In this document: in pieces, positions 1 through 8,636 of the stretch
Numbering within the stretch: the first letter of the stretch is position 1
How the letters are laid out: each line of letters starts with the position of its first letter
Notes under the pieces: generated by a model
The model's input: the letters and a program-made list of their open reading frames with translations, nothing else
The model's database searches: none
What the model was told of the DNA's origin: nothing
Program-made: the position numbers and the translations under genes
Assembly (NCBI RefSeq): GCF_036226465.1
Contig: NZ_CP108476.1
Coordinates: forward strand, 558,001-622,000
Direction of reading: 5' to 3'
From: Kitasatospora sp. NBC_01250
GTDB taxonomy: Bacteria; Actinomycetota; Actinomycetes; Streptomycetales; Streptomycetaceae
DNA length: 64,000 bases

Positions 1-113
1 GCCTGCGCGGGCGACGGCGTCAGCGCGGTCAGTCCGGCGACGGCCAGGGAGAGTGCCACCCCGAGGGAGACGAGACGGGGGAAGGCATGCGGAATCGAGC
101 TTCGGCGCTTCAT
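1..113 (-). CDS. N-terminus of a secreted protein, cut by the left edge
   Basis: Reading leftwards from the ATG at 113, about 37 codons are visible: a basic start (MKRRSS), then a hydrophobic stretch (VSLGVALSLAVAGLTAL) and TPSPAQ. This has the shape of a Sec signal peptide ending near an Ala-rich cleavage site. The mature protein lies outside the window, so no function can be given. Confidence 0.6.
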   Translation of the reverse strand, partial: MKRRSSIPHAFPRLVSLGVALSLAVAGLTALTPSPAQ

Positions 114-539
114 TGAGGTCCCTCTCGGTCCGCGGCGCGCAGCCGCTGCCCGTGGTTCGGCCGTCGAGCCCGCGGGTGGTCCTGGACTCCGGCCCGAGGT
201 CCTCGAGTTCGGGAGACGAACAGCTGAACCTCGCCCAAGGGTTATACCGAGCAGACAGCCCGTTCGAACCGCTCGGACAGCACCAAAAACAGGCCGATTC
301 ACGCCCGTTCCGCGCGGCCCGCCGCGCTGCCGCCAGGCCGGGTCGGGCCTGCCCGCCCTCTCCCCTCCCGGCGCCGGGCGGTGACGGTGCGCCACACCGG
401 TGGGGCGGCAGCGTGCGAGCACCGCGATCCGGCTGCTGCCGACCCCACCCCCCTGCCGGGCCCTGCCTGCTGACCTGGCATGATGCGCTGGCGCAGACGC
501 GGCGCGGAGGTCCGCGGGGCGGGACGACGGGGTGTGGGG
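114..539. other. Intergenic stretch, no gene recognised
   Basis: This lies between the divergent secreted-protein start and the membrane protein that follows. It must hold promoters for one or both, but I see no convincing -35/-10 pair, inverted repeat or RNA element. Open frames here have no recognisable protein features. Confidence 0.4.
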
Positions 540-1265
540 ATGACCAGGCGCGGTGGCGGAGCGAGGGCGGGCAAGGCGGCCCGGGCCGGCGGAGCGGCCG
601 GACCCGGCCACGACCGGACCAAGTCCCGGGCGACGGCGAGCCGCTCACCGCGGCCCGGCAGCCGCCCGCCGCAGCCCGGCCGGCCGCGGGCCGAGCGCAG
701 CCGCCCTGGCACCGCGGCCTTCCGCTTCCTCGTAGGGCTGATGATGATCGGCGTGGGCGTGCAGGGCGGCCTGGCCGCGGCGGACACCATCGGATACGCG
801 GCACGGGCGGCCGGGACCCCGGGGCTGCTCACCGTCACCTTCTGCCTCGACCACACCACCACGAGCAGCCGCGGCAGCCGGAGCCACACCACCACCTGCG
901 ACGGCGTCTTCCGCTCGGACGACGGCCGGACCACCGGCACCGCCTCCTTCGAGCACTCCAGGCGGCCGCCGGGCAGCACCATCCCGGTGCAGTACCACGG
1001 TGGTGATGTCTCCTCCGTCGGAGTGGTCCCGGTGGCAGGACGCCTGTGCGGGCTCGCGGCGGCACTGCTGGCCGTCCTGGGCGGCGCGGCCGTGCTGCTC
1101 TCGGGCACCACCGCCGCCTCGCCCCGGCTCGGGCAGCGGCTCGACCGGGCGTGGTGGGTGCGACGGGTGCGACGGGTGGCCACAGTCGCGGCGCTGGGCC
1201 TCGCTGCGGTGCTCGTGCTCAGCGGGGTGGCGGCCCTCGCCGCGTCGGCCGTGGGCGGCTCCTGA
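540..1265 (+). CDS. Hypothetical membrane protein with an extracytoplasmic loop
   Basis: The family is not recognised. From the ATG at 540 it has a long Arg/Pro-rich basic N-terminus of about 60 residues, then a membrane segment (FRFLVGLMMIGVGVQGG). A polar domain of about 80 residues with two cysteines follows, and then two more membrane segments near the C-terminus (GLAAALLAVLGGAAVLLSG and VAALGLAAVLVLSGVAALAA). The two cysteines, in TFCLDH and TTTCDG, could form a disulfide outside the cell. The start is uncertain: an in-frame ATG at 480 would add 20 residues, but 540 has a G-rich stretch just upstream. It ends 88 bp before the sigma factor gene on the same strand. Confidence 0.55.
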   Translation: MTRRGGGARAGKAARAGGAAGPGHDRTKSRATASRSPRPGSRPPQPGRPRAERSRPGTAAFRFLVGLMMIGVGVQGGLAAADTIGYAARAAGTPGLLTVTFCLDHTTTSSRGSRSHTTTCDGVFRSDDGRTTGTASFEHSRRPPGSTIPVQYHGGDVSSVGVVPVAGRLCGLAAALLAVLGGAAVLLSGTTAASPRLGQRLDRAWWVRRVRRVATVAALGLAAVLVLSGVAALAASAVGGS

Positions 1266-1353
1266 CCGCGGCGGCTCCGGGCGGCCCGGCCCGGCGGGTA
1301 CACCGGCGGGCACACCGGCGGTCGACGCCTGGGCAGGCCGACGCGGGGGCACT

Positions 1354-1971
1354 GTGACGCAGCTCACGCCGCAGACAGAACCTGCAGGCCGCAGCGGCCG
1401 TCTGGCTGGTGTGAGATCACGCAGGAAAGCACTGGATGAGCTGGACGAGGAACACCTCCTCCGGCTGGTCGCCCGCGGTGACCGCGCGGCGTTCGACGAG
1501 TTGTACCGGCGCACCTCGCCGTGGCTGGCGGTGCGGCTGCGCCGGCGCTGCGCGGACGAGCAGATCGTCGCCGAGGTCATGCAGGAGACCTTTCTCGCGG
1601 TGTGGCGCGCGGCCGGGGCGTTCGCCGGAAGCGCCGTCGGCGGCACGGCCGTCGGGTGGCTGTGGACGATCGCGGCGCGCCGCCTGGTCGACGCGTTCCG
1701 GCGGCGCGCCCACCACGCCGAACCACCGCCCGCCGCCGCCGAGCGGGCAGCCGTGCCCGCGGCCGAGGAGGAGGCGCTCGCCGCGACGGTGGGCGGCGAG
1801 GTGGGCGACGCCCTGCGGCAGCTGGCGCCGGAACTGCAGCAGGTACTGCAGGCCATGGTCCTCGACGGGCTGTCCGTCCGGGAGACCGCCGTCCTGCTGA
1901 GACTGCCCGAGGGCACGGTCAAGACCCGTGCCCGCCGGGCCCGGATCGCGATGCGGAAGGCACTGACATGA
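1354..1971 (+). CDS. ECF-type RNA polymerase sigma factor
   Basis: About 205 aa from the GTG at 1354, which has a GCGGGGGC ribosome-binding stretch just upstream; GTG 1411 is an alternative. Region 2 is visible as AFDELYRRTSPWLAVRLRRR followed by VMQETFLAVWRAAGAF, the core polymerase and -10 binding helices. Region 4 is visible as LAPELQQVLQAMVLDGLSVR, then ETAVLLRLPEGTVKTRARRA, the -35 reading helix-turn-helix. The stop overlaps the start of a zinc-type anti-sigma gene (ATGA), so the two should be co-translated. The target promoter is unknown, but the same transcript probably runs into an ABC exporter operon that this pair may control. Confidence 0.9.
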   Translation: MTQLTPQTEPAGRSGRLAGVRSRRKALDELDEEHLLRLVARGDRAAFDELYRRTSPWLAVRLRRRCADEQIVAEVMQETFLAVWRAAGAFAGSAVGGTAVGWLWTIAARRLVDAFRRRAHHAEPPPAAAERAAVPAAEEEALAATVGGEVGDALRQLAPELQQVLQAMVLDGLSVRETAVLLRLPEGTVKTRARRARIAMRKALT

Positions 1972-2783
1972 GTGGGGAACACGCCTCGACGCGGTTGATC
2001 GAGGACTACGCGCGCGGTGACATGCAGTTGGACGCGGACCGGGTGTGGGCGTTGGAGGCCCATCTGGAGACGTGCGCGCCCTGCCGCAGCCGACTGGCGA
2101 CGTGTGTGGCCGACGAGGCGCCCGGTGTCGCCGCGCTGGTCCACACCGTCCGGGCCGGTCTGGAGCCGCTCCTGGACGCGGCCGTCCAGGCGCCCGCACG
2201 GCGCAGGCGCCCGCGCTGGGTGTCGGCCTGGCTGACACCGGCCGGCGCTCCGTGGCTCGCCATGACCGTCGCCGTCGGCCTGCTGGCGCTGCTGCTGGGC
2301 GCGCTCATGCCGTCGGTGGCCTTCGACGGCTCCTCGCTGATGACGCTGGTCGCACCCGTGCTGCCGCTGTGCGCGGTGGCCGCCTCGTGGTCGCGAGCCA
2401 TGGACCCGGCGTACGAACTGACCGCCTCGACCGCCCGGGCCGGCCTGCCGCTGCTGCTGCGACGCACCGCCGCGGTCCTCGTGGTGGTCCTGCCCGGGCT
2501 CCTGCTGGAGGGCTGGCTGACCGGGGCCATGACGGCCGCCCAGTGGCTGCTGCCCTCGCTGGCCTTCACCTCCACCGCGCTGGCGCTGGGCAGCGTCATC
2601 GGCGTGACCCGCGCCGCCACCGCGGTGGTGGCCCTGTGGGGTGTCGCCGTCGCCACCCCCGCCCTCGCCAGCAGCCGAGCCCCCCTCGCCCTGCTGTCGG
2701 ACCACCTGCCCCTGTGGGGACTGCTCCTGGCGCTCGGCTGCGGCGCCGTGATCGCCCGCAGGCACGCGTACTCGGCGCTGTGA
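1968..2783 (+). CDS. Zinc-finger anti-sigma factor with membrane domain
   Basis: 271 aa. The N-terminal domain carries the zinc anti-sigma signature HxxxCxxC (HLETCAPC, H32, C36, C39), which in this family binds zinc and wraps the cognate ECF sigma factor. The rest is hydrophobic, with about six membrane segments from residue 95 to the end, so the sigma factor would be held at the membrane. It overlaps the sigma gene by 4 bp (ATGA). It lies 32 bp before an ABC ATPase gene and probably heads the same operon. Whether the membrane part senses a signal itself or cooperates with the downstream exporter cannot be told from sequence. Confidence 0.88.
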   Translation: MSGEHASTRLIEDYARGDMQLDADRVWALEAHLETCAPCRSRLATCVADEAPGVAALVHTVRAGLEPLLDAAVQAPARRRRPRWVSAWLTPAGAPWLAMTVAVGLLALLLGALMPSVAFDGSSLMTLVAPVLPLCAVAASWSRAMDPAYELTASTARAGLPLLLRRTAAVLVVVLPGLLLEGWLTGAMTAAQWLLPSLAFTSTALALGSVIGVTRAATAVVALWGVAVATPALASSRAPLALLSDHLPLWGLLLALGCGAVIARRHAYSAL

Positions 2784-2815
2784 AAGCATCCCCGACCCTC
2801 GAAAGGGAGCACCCC

Positions 2816-3628
2816 ATGACACCCGCGACAAGCACGGCCCCGGCCGACATCGCGCCGCAGACCTACGCCTGGGAGATCCAGGCCACCGGCCTGAAGGTAC
2901 GCGCCGGGAAGAAGCTGGCCGTCGACGGACTCGACCTCTCGCTCGGCACCGGCACCCACGGCCTGCTGGGGCCCAACGGAGCCGGCAAGACCACCCTGAT
3001 CCGGGCCCTGTCCACCGTGCTGCGCCCCGCCGAGGGCGAACTGCAGCTGCTGGGCACCCGGGTGGACGCGACGGTCGACCTGCGGTCCGTGCGCCGCCGG
3101 ATCGGCTACCTGCCCCAGGAGTTCGGCTACTACACGCGCTTCACGGTGCGCGAGTTCGTCGAGTACATGGCCTGGCTGAAGGAGGTCCCGCAGGCGGAGA
3201 TCCCCGCCGCCGTCCAGCGCGCGGTGGAGCGGGTGGGCCTGGCCGACCAGGCCGACCAGCGGATGAAGACCCTCTCCGGCGGCATGGTGCGCCGCGCCGG
3301 CATCGCCCAGGCCATCGTCAACGACCCCACCGTGCTGCTGCTGGACGAGCCGACCGTCGGCCTGGACCCGACGCAGCGGCTGCGCTTTCGCGAACTGCTG
3401 CACCAACTGGGCCGCGACGCCTGCGTGGTGGTCTCCACCCACCTGGTCGAGGACGTCGCCGCCGCCTGCACCGACGTGGTCCTCTTCGACCAGGGCCGCC
3501 TCGTCTTCCAGGGCACCCCCGCGGATCTGGCCGCGGCGGGCACCGCCGAGCACCCGGGCGACAGCCCGCTGGAGCGCGGCTACTCGGCGCTGCTGCAGAA
3601 CTCCGAGCCGCAGCGGGGTACCTGGTGA
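2816..3628 (+). CDS. ABC transporter ATP-binding protein
   Basis: 270 aa from ATG 2816, preceded by GAAAGGGAG. It has Walker A GPNGAGKT, Q-loop YLPQEFGYY, signature LSGGM, Walker B VLLLDEP and switch histidine STHLVED. This arrangement is typical of ATPases that energise drug, lipid or peptide exporters with separate membrane subunits. Its stop overlaps the GTG start of the first permease gene (3625) by 4 bp. With the next two genes it forms a complete exporter downstream of the sigma/anti-sigma pair. The substrate cannot be predicted. Confidence 0.92.
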   Translation: MTPATSTAPADIAPQTYAWEIQATGLKVRAGKKLAVDGLDLSLGTGTHGLLGPNGAGKTTLIRALSTVLRPAEGELQLLGTRVDATVDLRSVRRRIGYLPQEFGYYTRFTVREFVEYMAWLKEVPQAEIPAAVQRAVERVGLADQADQRMKTLSGGMVRRAGIAQAIVNDPTVLLLDEPTVGLDPTQRLRFRELLHQLGRDACVVVSTHLVEDVAAACTDVVLFDQGRLVFQGTPADLAAAGTAEHPGDSPLERGYSALLQNSEPQRGTW

Positions 3629-5022
3629 ACGGGCGGGTGCTGCGCACCGAACTGAGGCGCTCCATCGCCCCCTGGGCCGGCGCGGTCGTGCTGGCCGGCA
3701 GCCTGGCGATCTTCTTCCTGATCGACGGGATCTGGTGGCACGGCACGGACGGCTGGACGGCCCAGTGGACCTCGATGGCGATGTGGACCCGGTACTGGCT
3801 GGCCCTCTGGTGGCCGCTGGTGGTGGGCATGGGGGCGGTGTACGGGCTGCGCGACTCCCGCGCGCGGATGACCGAGCTGCTGGCGACCACACCACGCCCG
3901 GCCTGGCGCCGGGCCGCGCTGCCCGCCGGCGCGATGGCGCTCGTCCTGGCCGCGGGCTTCGGGCTGCTCGTCCTGGTGGGCGGAGTCCAGGTGGCCTTCG
4001 GTGCCACCAGCTACCTGCCCCTGGGGTGGCTGCCGATCTCGCTGGTCGCGGCACTGGCCCTGGTCGCGGGGGCCGTGTTCGGCATGGGCGTCGCACGGGC
4101 CCTGCCGTCCGCGCTCACCCCGCCGGCCCTGCTGGTGCTCTTCCTCCTGCTGACGAGCCTGCTCCTGCGGCAGAACACGGACGGGGAGCTGCCCTCGGGC
4201 CTCGCGCCGAACCGGCTCGCCCAACTGGCGCCCGCCACCGTGGAGCCGCGGGAGATGCTGCTGACCCTGTCCGCCGCCGAGCACCTGGGCCAGACGCTCT
4301 GGCTGCTCGGCCTGCTCGCCACCGGCTTCGCCCTGCTGGCCGCCACCACGCGCCGCGCCCGGCTGCTCGCGGTGGCTCCCGTGCTGGCCGGCGCGGCCCT
4401 GGCCCTGCTGATCCTCCCGGCCGACCCGCGCGACACCTACGTCGTCGACAAGGCCGCCGCGGCCCTGGTCTGCGACGGCCCGGTCTGCGTCACCGAGGCG
4501 AACCGCTCGCACCTGCCCGCACTCGCGCCGCGCGGCAAGGAGGCGCTGCGGGTGCTGCACGACGCCCTGGGCGACCAGGCGCCGGCCTCGGTGCGGGAGG
4601 ACACCAGGCTGCACGCGCTCGGCGACCAACGCCAACTCTCCGCCGACGCGGTGCTGGTCGACTTCGACGAGCACCTGTTCGCCGGTACGACCGGCACGGC
4701 GCTGACCCGCGCACTCGTCGCGCAGGGCCTGGCCCCGAGCTGCTTCGGGCACAACTCCCGGGAGAGCGGCCCGCTCCAGGACGTCGCCCTGCAGAGCATC
4801 GTCGCGAGCTGGGCCCTCGGCGATCCGCACCTCGAACCGCTGGAGCAGAAGGCCACCGACCGCTACTCGCTCGACATCTGGGCGCAGGCCGACACCGCCT
4901 GGCAGAAGCTGACCGCGCTGTCACCGGCCGACCAGCGCTCGCGGATCGCCGAGGTGCACGCCTCGGCCCTCTCCTGCGCGAAGGACGACCAGCTCCAGGC
5001 CCTGGCAGGGGGCGCGTCATGA
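3625..5022 (+). CDS. ABC exporter membrane protein with C-terminal soluble domain
   Basis: 465 aa, GTG start overlapping the ATPase stop. Residues 1 to about 260 are hydrophobic with roughly six membrane segments (for example GAVVLAGSLAIFFLIDGIWW and LVLFLLLTSLLLRQ). After the last segment (VLAGAALALLILPAD) about 190 polar residues follow, with cysteines in LVCDGPVCVTEAN, SCFGHN and SCAKDD. By topology this tail probably lies outside the membrane. I do not recognise the tail domain. Its stop overlaps the start of the next membrane gene (5019), so the operon is tightly coupled. Confidence 0.75.
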   Translation: MNGRVLRTELRRSIAPWAGAVVLAGSLAIFFLIDGIWWHGTDGWTAQWTSMAMWTRYWLALWWPLVVGMGAVYGLRDSRARMTELLATTPRPAWRRAALPAGAMALVLAAGFGLLVLVGGVQVAFGATSYLPLGWLPISLVAALALVAGAVFGMGVARALPSALTPPALLVLFLLLTSLLLRQNTDGELPSGLAPNRLAQLAPATVEPREMLLTLSAAEHLGQTLWLLGLLATGFALLAATTRRARLLAVAPVLAGAALALLILPADPRDTYVVDKAAAALVCDGPVCVTEANRSHLPALAPRGKEALRVLHDALGDQAPASVREDTRLHALGDQRQLSADAVLVDFDEHLFAGTTGTALTRALVAQGLAPSCFGHNSRESGPLQDVALQSIVASWALGDPHLEPLEQKATDRYSLDIWAQADTAWQKLTALSPADQRSRIAEVHASALSCAKDDQLQALAGGAS

Positions 5023-5594
5023 TGAAGTGGCTGATGCTGTACGCGCGTTCACGGCAGGTGCCGGTCTGGGCCGCCGCGGTGGCGCTCACCACGCTGGCAG
5101 CGTGTGTCTTCGAGCAGGGCGGCAGGGAGCCGATGGACCTGGGGATCGCGACCCTGATCCTCACCACCAACGTGACGGCCGCTTCCGTCGGGCTCGGTGG
5201 GCAGGACCTCGCACTCGACCGGACGGCCGCGATCCGGTGGGCGCCCCGCCGCACGGCGCACGTGCTGCTGCTCGGCGCGGTCGCCGCCGTGGCGCTGCTG
5301 GCGGTGCAGGTGACGGGGCCGGCGCTCCCCCCTGCCGCCGTCGTGCTCCGGGACAGCGCCGGCCTGGCCGGCCTGGCCGCACTCGGGGCCGCGGTGGTCG
5401 GGGCGGCGCACGCGTGGACCCTGCCGACCGGCTGGCTCGCGCTCTCCTTCTTCACCCCGCCGCTGAGCGGCGACGCGGGAAAGGCGTGCCACTGGATGCT
5501 CGAACCCGCCGGCACGCCACCGGCGACCTGGACCGCGTGCGTGCTGCTGGCGACCGGCACCGTGCTGTACGCCCTCACCGGCTCCAGGCGCTGA
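5019..5594 (+). CDS. Small membrane protein, probable second exporter subunit
   Basis: 191 aa beginning MMKW, overlapping the preceding gene by 4 bp. It has about five hydrophobic segments (WAAAVALTTLAACVF, LLLGAVAAVALLAVQV, LAGLAALGAAVVGAAHAW, GWLALSFFTPPL, ACVLLATGTVLYALTG). Position and overlap make it the likely partner of the preceding permease. No family-specific motif is seen. Confidence 0.7.
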   Translation: MMKWLMLYARSRQVPVWAAAVALTTLAACVFEQGGREPMDLGIATLILTTNVTAASVGLGGQDLALDRTAAIRWAPRRTAHVLLLGAVAAVALLAVQVTGPALPPAAVVLRDSAGLAGLAALGAAVVGAAHAWTLPTGWLALSFFTPPLSGDAGKACHWMLEPAGTPPATWTACVLLATGTVLYALTGSRR

Positions 5595-5644
5595 CGGCCG
5601 CACCCCGCTCCGGGGCCGGGCGCCACCAGCGCCCGGACCAGGAG

Positions 5645-5818
5645 GCCGATCTGACGGACCCGCAGCGCTGGGTCGTCGACTTCGGCCAGGAGCAGACCAC
5701 CATCGCCAGCTACAAGAACCTCGACGAGGTCCTCCAGGGCAACGGAGTCGACACCCCCGTGACGCTGGTCCCGGCGAACAAGGCGCCCAACCAGATCTGG
5801 TCCCTGTACGACAAGTGA
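5645..5818 (+). pseudogene. Remnant of a ricin-like/carbohydrate-binding C-terminus
   Basis: A frame ending in TGA at 5818 encodes DPQRWVVDFGQEQTTIASYK, then a segment with LQGNGVDTPV and APNQIWSLYDK. The alternation of W, Q and G with a closing NQIWSL resembles the last beta-trefoil repeat of ricin-type lectin domains. There is no start codon with a ribosome-binding site and no signal peptide, and upstream codons in this frame belong to the preceding gene. It is best read as the broken 3' end of a secreted protein gene. The family assignment is by eye. Confidence 0.45.
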
Positions 5819-5836
5819 TCCACCCGTGACACCCCA

Positions 5837-5863
5837 CCCCGGGCGGCCCCACGCCGCCCGGGG
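5837..5863 (+). terminator. Hairpin terminator after the exporter operon and lectin remnant
   Basis: A perfect 11-bp stem (CCCCGGGCGGC with GCCGCCCGGGG) closes a 5-nt loop. It lies 19 bp after the last stop codon. There is no long T run, as is usual in high-GC actinomycetes. Confidence 0.75.
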
Positions 5864-6025
5864 TCTTCGCGCGCCCGGGCGCCGACGACGCGGGCCTGCC
5901 CCGGTCCCGGCCGCTGTCCCCCCGGATGTCGTGCGATCGGTGGACTGTCCCAGGCGGCTGCCGACGGTGCAATGGAGAAGACCGGCCCCGGGCTCGGCCG
6001 GCAGACCGGAAAGGAACCCCTGCTC

Positions 6026-7711
6026 ATGGCATCCACCACCGTTGCCCGCTACCTCCTCGGGCGCCTGAACGAACTGGGCATCGACCATGTCTTCGGTGTA
6101 CCGGGTGATTTCAACCTGGGCTTCCTGGACGACGTAGCGGCGGACGACACGATCACCTGGGTCGGGGCCTGCAACGAGCTCAACGCCGGATACGCCGCCG
6201 ACGGCTACGCCCGGGTGCGCGGCGCGGGAGCCGTGGTCACCACCTTCGGCGTCGGGGAGCTGTCGGCGATCAACGCCGTGGCGGGCAGCTACGCCGAATC
6301 CGTGCCCGTGGTCGCGATCACCGGCATGCCCGCCACCGATGTCGCAGCCGCCGGCGCGGTGCTGCACCACACCCTCGGTGACGGCGACTACCAGCACTTC
6401 TCCCGGATGTTCGCCGAGATCACCGTGGCCCGCACCACGCTCTGTGCCCACAACGCCGCCGCCGAGATCGACCGCGTCCTCGGCCGGCTGCTGCGGCACA
6501 GGCGGCCCGTCCACATCAACCTGCCCACGGACGTGGTCACGGCCCCCTGCCCGCCACCCACCGCCCCGCTGACCGCCACCGAGGACCCCGGCACGGATCC
6601 CGTGATCCTGAAGGCCTTCGTCGCACACTGCGCGCGTCTGCTCGCACCGGCCCGCACGGTCACCGTGCTCACCGGCCACCACATCGACCGCCACCACCTG
6701 CACGACACCCTCGCCGACCTCGTCGAAGCGGGCGGCAGCGGCATCCGGACGGCGGCCTTCTGTCTGGGCAAGGGCACCCTCGACGAGACCAGCCCGGCCT
6801 TCGCCGGCATCTACACCGGCGCCCTGAGCAGCGAGAGCACCCGCCGGGCGGTGGAGGAGGCCGACTGCCTGATCCTGGCCGGTGCCGAGCTCACCGACCT
6901 CGACACCGGCGGCTTCAGCCACCACCTGGACGCGACGCCCACCATCACCCTCCACCCCGACCACGCGATCGTCGGCCCCACGCGCTACGACACCCTCGGC
7001 CTCGCCCCGGCGCTGGAGGCCCTGGCAGGCCTCCTGCGCGAGCAGCCCTCGCTGCGCCCCGAACCGCGCCCCGAACCCGGCGAAGCCGCCCCCGCCCCGA
7101 CCGCGGCAGGCACCGACCGCCTCACCCAGGAAGAGCTGTGGGACCGCCTCGCCAGCCGTCTGGAGCCCGGCGACATCCTCGTCTCCGACCTCGGCACTGC
7201 TTCCTTCGGCGCCCAGGAACTGCGCCTGCCCGCCGGGGCGCGGTTCATCTGCCAGTCCCTGTGGTGCTCGATCGGCTACGCGCTCCCGGCCGCCCTGGGG
7301 GCCCAACTCGCCGCGCCCGACCGCCGTTGCCTGCTCGTCATCGGCGACGGCGCCCTCCAGCTGACCGCCCAGGCCATCGGCACCGCAGCCCGCTACGGGG
7401 CCGCCCCCGTGATCGTGGTCCTGAACAACGACGGCTACACCGTGGAGCGCGCCATCCACGGTGCCACGGCCCGCTACAACGACGTCGCCGCCTGGAACTA
7501 CACCGCCCTCCCCGCCGCCTTCGGGGCCGGCGACCACGCCCTGACCGAACGGGCCACCACCGGAGACGAGTTGAGCACCGCGCTCAGCCGGGCGGCCGCC
7601 GCGCACCGGGCAGGCCGCGTTGCCCTCGTCGAAGCCGTCCTCGACCGCGAGGACACCCCGCAGCTCCTCGACGCCGTGTGCCGGCGCCTGACCTCCCAGA
7701 ACGCCTACTGA
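6026..7711 (+). CDS. Thiamine-diphosphate 2-oxoacid decarboxylase (pyruvate/indolepyruvate decarboxylase family)
   Basis: 561 aa from ATG 6026 with GGAAAGGAA upstream. It has the three ThDP-enzyme domains: an N-terminal PYR domain with the activating glutamate (CNEL, E51), the paired histidines typical of pyruvate/indolepyruvate decarboxylases (VLHH, H114-H115), and a C-terminal PP domain with GDGALQLTAQA ending in NNDGYTVE, the metal and diphosphate motif. The reaction is non-oxidative decarboxylation of a 2-oxo acid (pyruvate, phenylpyruvate, indolepyruvate or similar) to the aldehyde. A fumarylacetoacetase-fold hydrolase follows at once, which suggests catabolism of an aromatic or branched 2-oxo acid. 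Substrate choice cannot be read from the motifs. Confidence 0.88.
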   Translation: MASTTVARYLLGRLNELGIDHVFGVPGDFNLGFLDDVAADDTITWVGACNELNAGYAADGYARVRGAGAVVTTFGVGELSAINAVAGSYAESVPVVAITGMPATDVAAAGAVLHHTLGDGDYQHFSRMFAEITVARTTLCAHNAAAEIDRVLGRLLRHRRPVHINLPTDVVTAPCPPPTAPLTATEDPGTDPVILKAFVAHCARLLAPARTVTVLTGHHIDRHHLHDTLADLVEAGGSGIRTAAFCLGKGTLDETSPAFAGIYTGALSSESTRRAVEEADCLILAGAELTDLDTGGFSHHLDATPTITLHPDHAIVGPTRYDTLGLAPALEALAGLLREQPSLRPEPRPEPGEAAPAPTAAGTDRLTQEELWDRLASRLEPGDILVSDLGTASFGAQELRLPAGARFICQSLWCSIGYALPAALGAQLAAPDRRCLLVIGDGALQLTAQAIGTAARYGAAPVIVVLNNDGYTVERAIHGATARYNDVAAWNYTALPAAFGAGDHALTERATTGDELSTALSRAAAAHRAGRVALVEAVLDREDTPQLLDAVCRRLTSQNAY

Positions 7712-7742
7712 GCACCAGGGCCACCGGAATCGAGGAAACCTC

Positions 7743-7790
7743 ATGAAGATCGCACGCTGCACCGACGGAACCGCCACCTTCTGGCCGTGA
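7743..7790 (+). other. Out-of-frame N-terminus of the FAH-fold gene (putative frameshift)
   Basis: The ATG at 7743, 31 bp after the previous stop, encodes MKIARCTDGTATFWP and then TGA. MKIAR with a Trp about ten residues on is the usual opening of FAH-family hydrolases. Inserting one base after the TGG codon would continue as AVIHPGDDTARPL and fuse it to the frame that starts at 7787. This is either a real 1-nt deletion, a sequencing error, or a short coupled leader. Confidence 0.55.
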
Positions 7791-8620
7791 TCCACCCCGG
7801 GGACGACACCGCCCGCCCGCTCATGGGCACGTTCGCCGACTGGGCCCCCGCCCTGACCGCCGACCCCACCAGCACCCCGCCCTGGAACGGCGCCCGGCGT
7901 CCCCTGAACGGTCTGCGCCTCCTCGCCCCGGTCGAACCGACCACGAAGATCGTCTGCGCGGGAGCCACCTACGCGTCCCACCTCCTACGGCTCGGGCTGA
8001 AGGTGCCGGACGAGCCCACCGCCTTCCTCAAGCCCTACCAGGCGATGATCGGTCCCGGCGAGGACATCGCCTACCCCGCCGTGACCAACGCGCTGGACTA
8101 CGAGGCCGAACTCGTCGCCGTCGTCGGCTCCACCCGCATCGCGGATCCCCGCGACCCGCTGCGCGACGTCCTCGGGTACACCGTGGGCAACGACGTCTCC
8201 GCCCGTGACCTCCAGTTCGGCGGCGCCTTGGGCGGAATCGACCTGTTCTCCGGCAAGGTCCTCGACCGCACCACCGCCGTCGGACCGTGGATCGTCACCC
8301 GCGACGAATTCGGCGACACCCATCCCGACCTCGCCATCACCCTCACGGTGGACGGTGAAGAGCGCCAGCGCGACCGCACGTCGAGCATGATCTGGGGCAC
8401 CGGCGACCTCCTCACCTACGCCGACGCACGCACCAGCCTGCACAGCGGCGACCTCTTCTTCACCGGCACCACGGCCGGGGTCGGTCATGAGACCGGCGCC
8501 TACCTCCAGCCCGGGCAGCAGGTGACGGTGACCGTCGAGGGCATCGGCACCCTCACCAACACCGTCGGCCCCCGACCCGCCACCGCGGACCGGCACGCGG
8601 GCGGCAAGGCAGGCGGCTGA
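7787..8620 (+). CDS. Fumarylacetoacetate hydrolase family protein (N-terminus apparently frameshifted)
   Basis: 277 aa in the main frame. FAH-fold motifs are clear: KIVCAGATYASH, DYEAELVAVVG, the metal-binding and active-site block GYTVGNDVSARDLQ, KVLDRTTAVGPW, and SLHSGDLFFTGTTAGVG. Enzymes of this fold hydrolyse C-C bonds or hydrate/decarboxylate beta-keto or dienol acids at the end of aromatic catabolism. The only start in this frame is GTG 7787, which overlaps a TGA. The missing N-terminal 15 residues sit in another frame just upstream (7743-7790). If that frameshift is real, expression may rely on the GTG by coupling. It probably forms an operon with the decarboxylase before it. Confidence 0.85.
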   Translation: MIHPGDDTARPLMGTFADWAPALTADPTSTPPWNGARRPLNGLRLLAPVEPTTKIVCAGATYASHLLRLGLKVPDEPTAFLKPYQAMIGPGEDIAYPAVTNALDYEAELVAVVGSTRIADPRDPLRDVLGYTVGNDVSARDLQFGGALGGIDLFSGKVLDRTTAVGPWIVTRDEFGDTHPDLAITLTVDGEERQRDRTSSMIWGTGDLLTYADARTSLHSGDLFFTGTTAGVGHETGAYLQPGQQVTVTVEGIGTLTNTVGPRPATADRHAGGKAGG

Positions 8621-8636
8621 CTCTGCCCCTGTCGAG

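Noticed and set aside
4490..7981. Open frame of about 1160 codons on the minus strand
   Set aside because: It lies opposite the exporter permease and 2-oxoacid decarboxylase genes, which have clear domains. The antisense reading is Gly/Arg/Gln-rich and low in motifs, as expected for a shadow in high-GC DNA.
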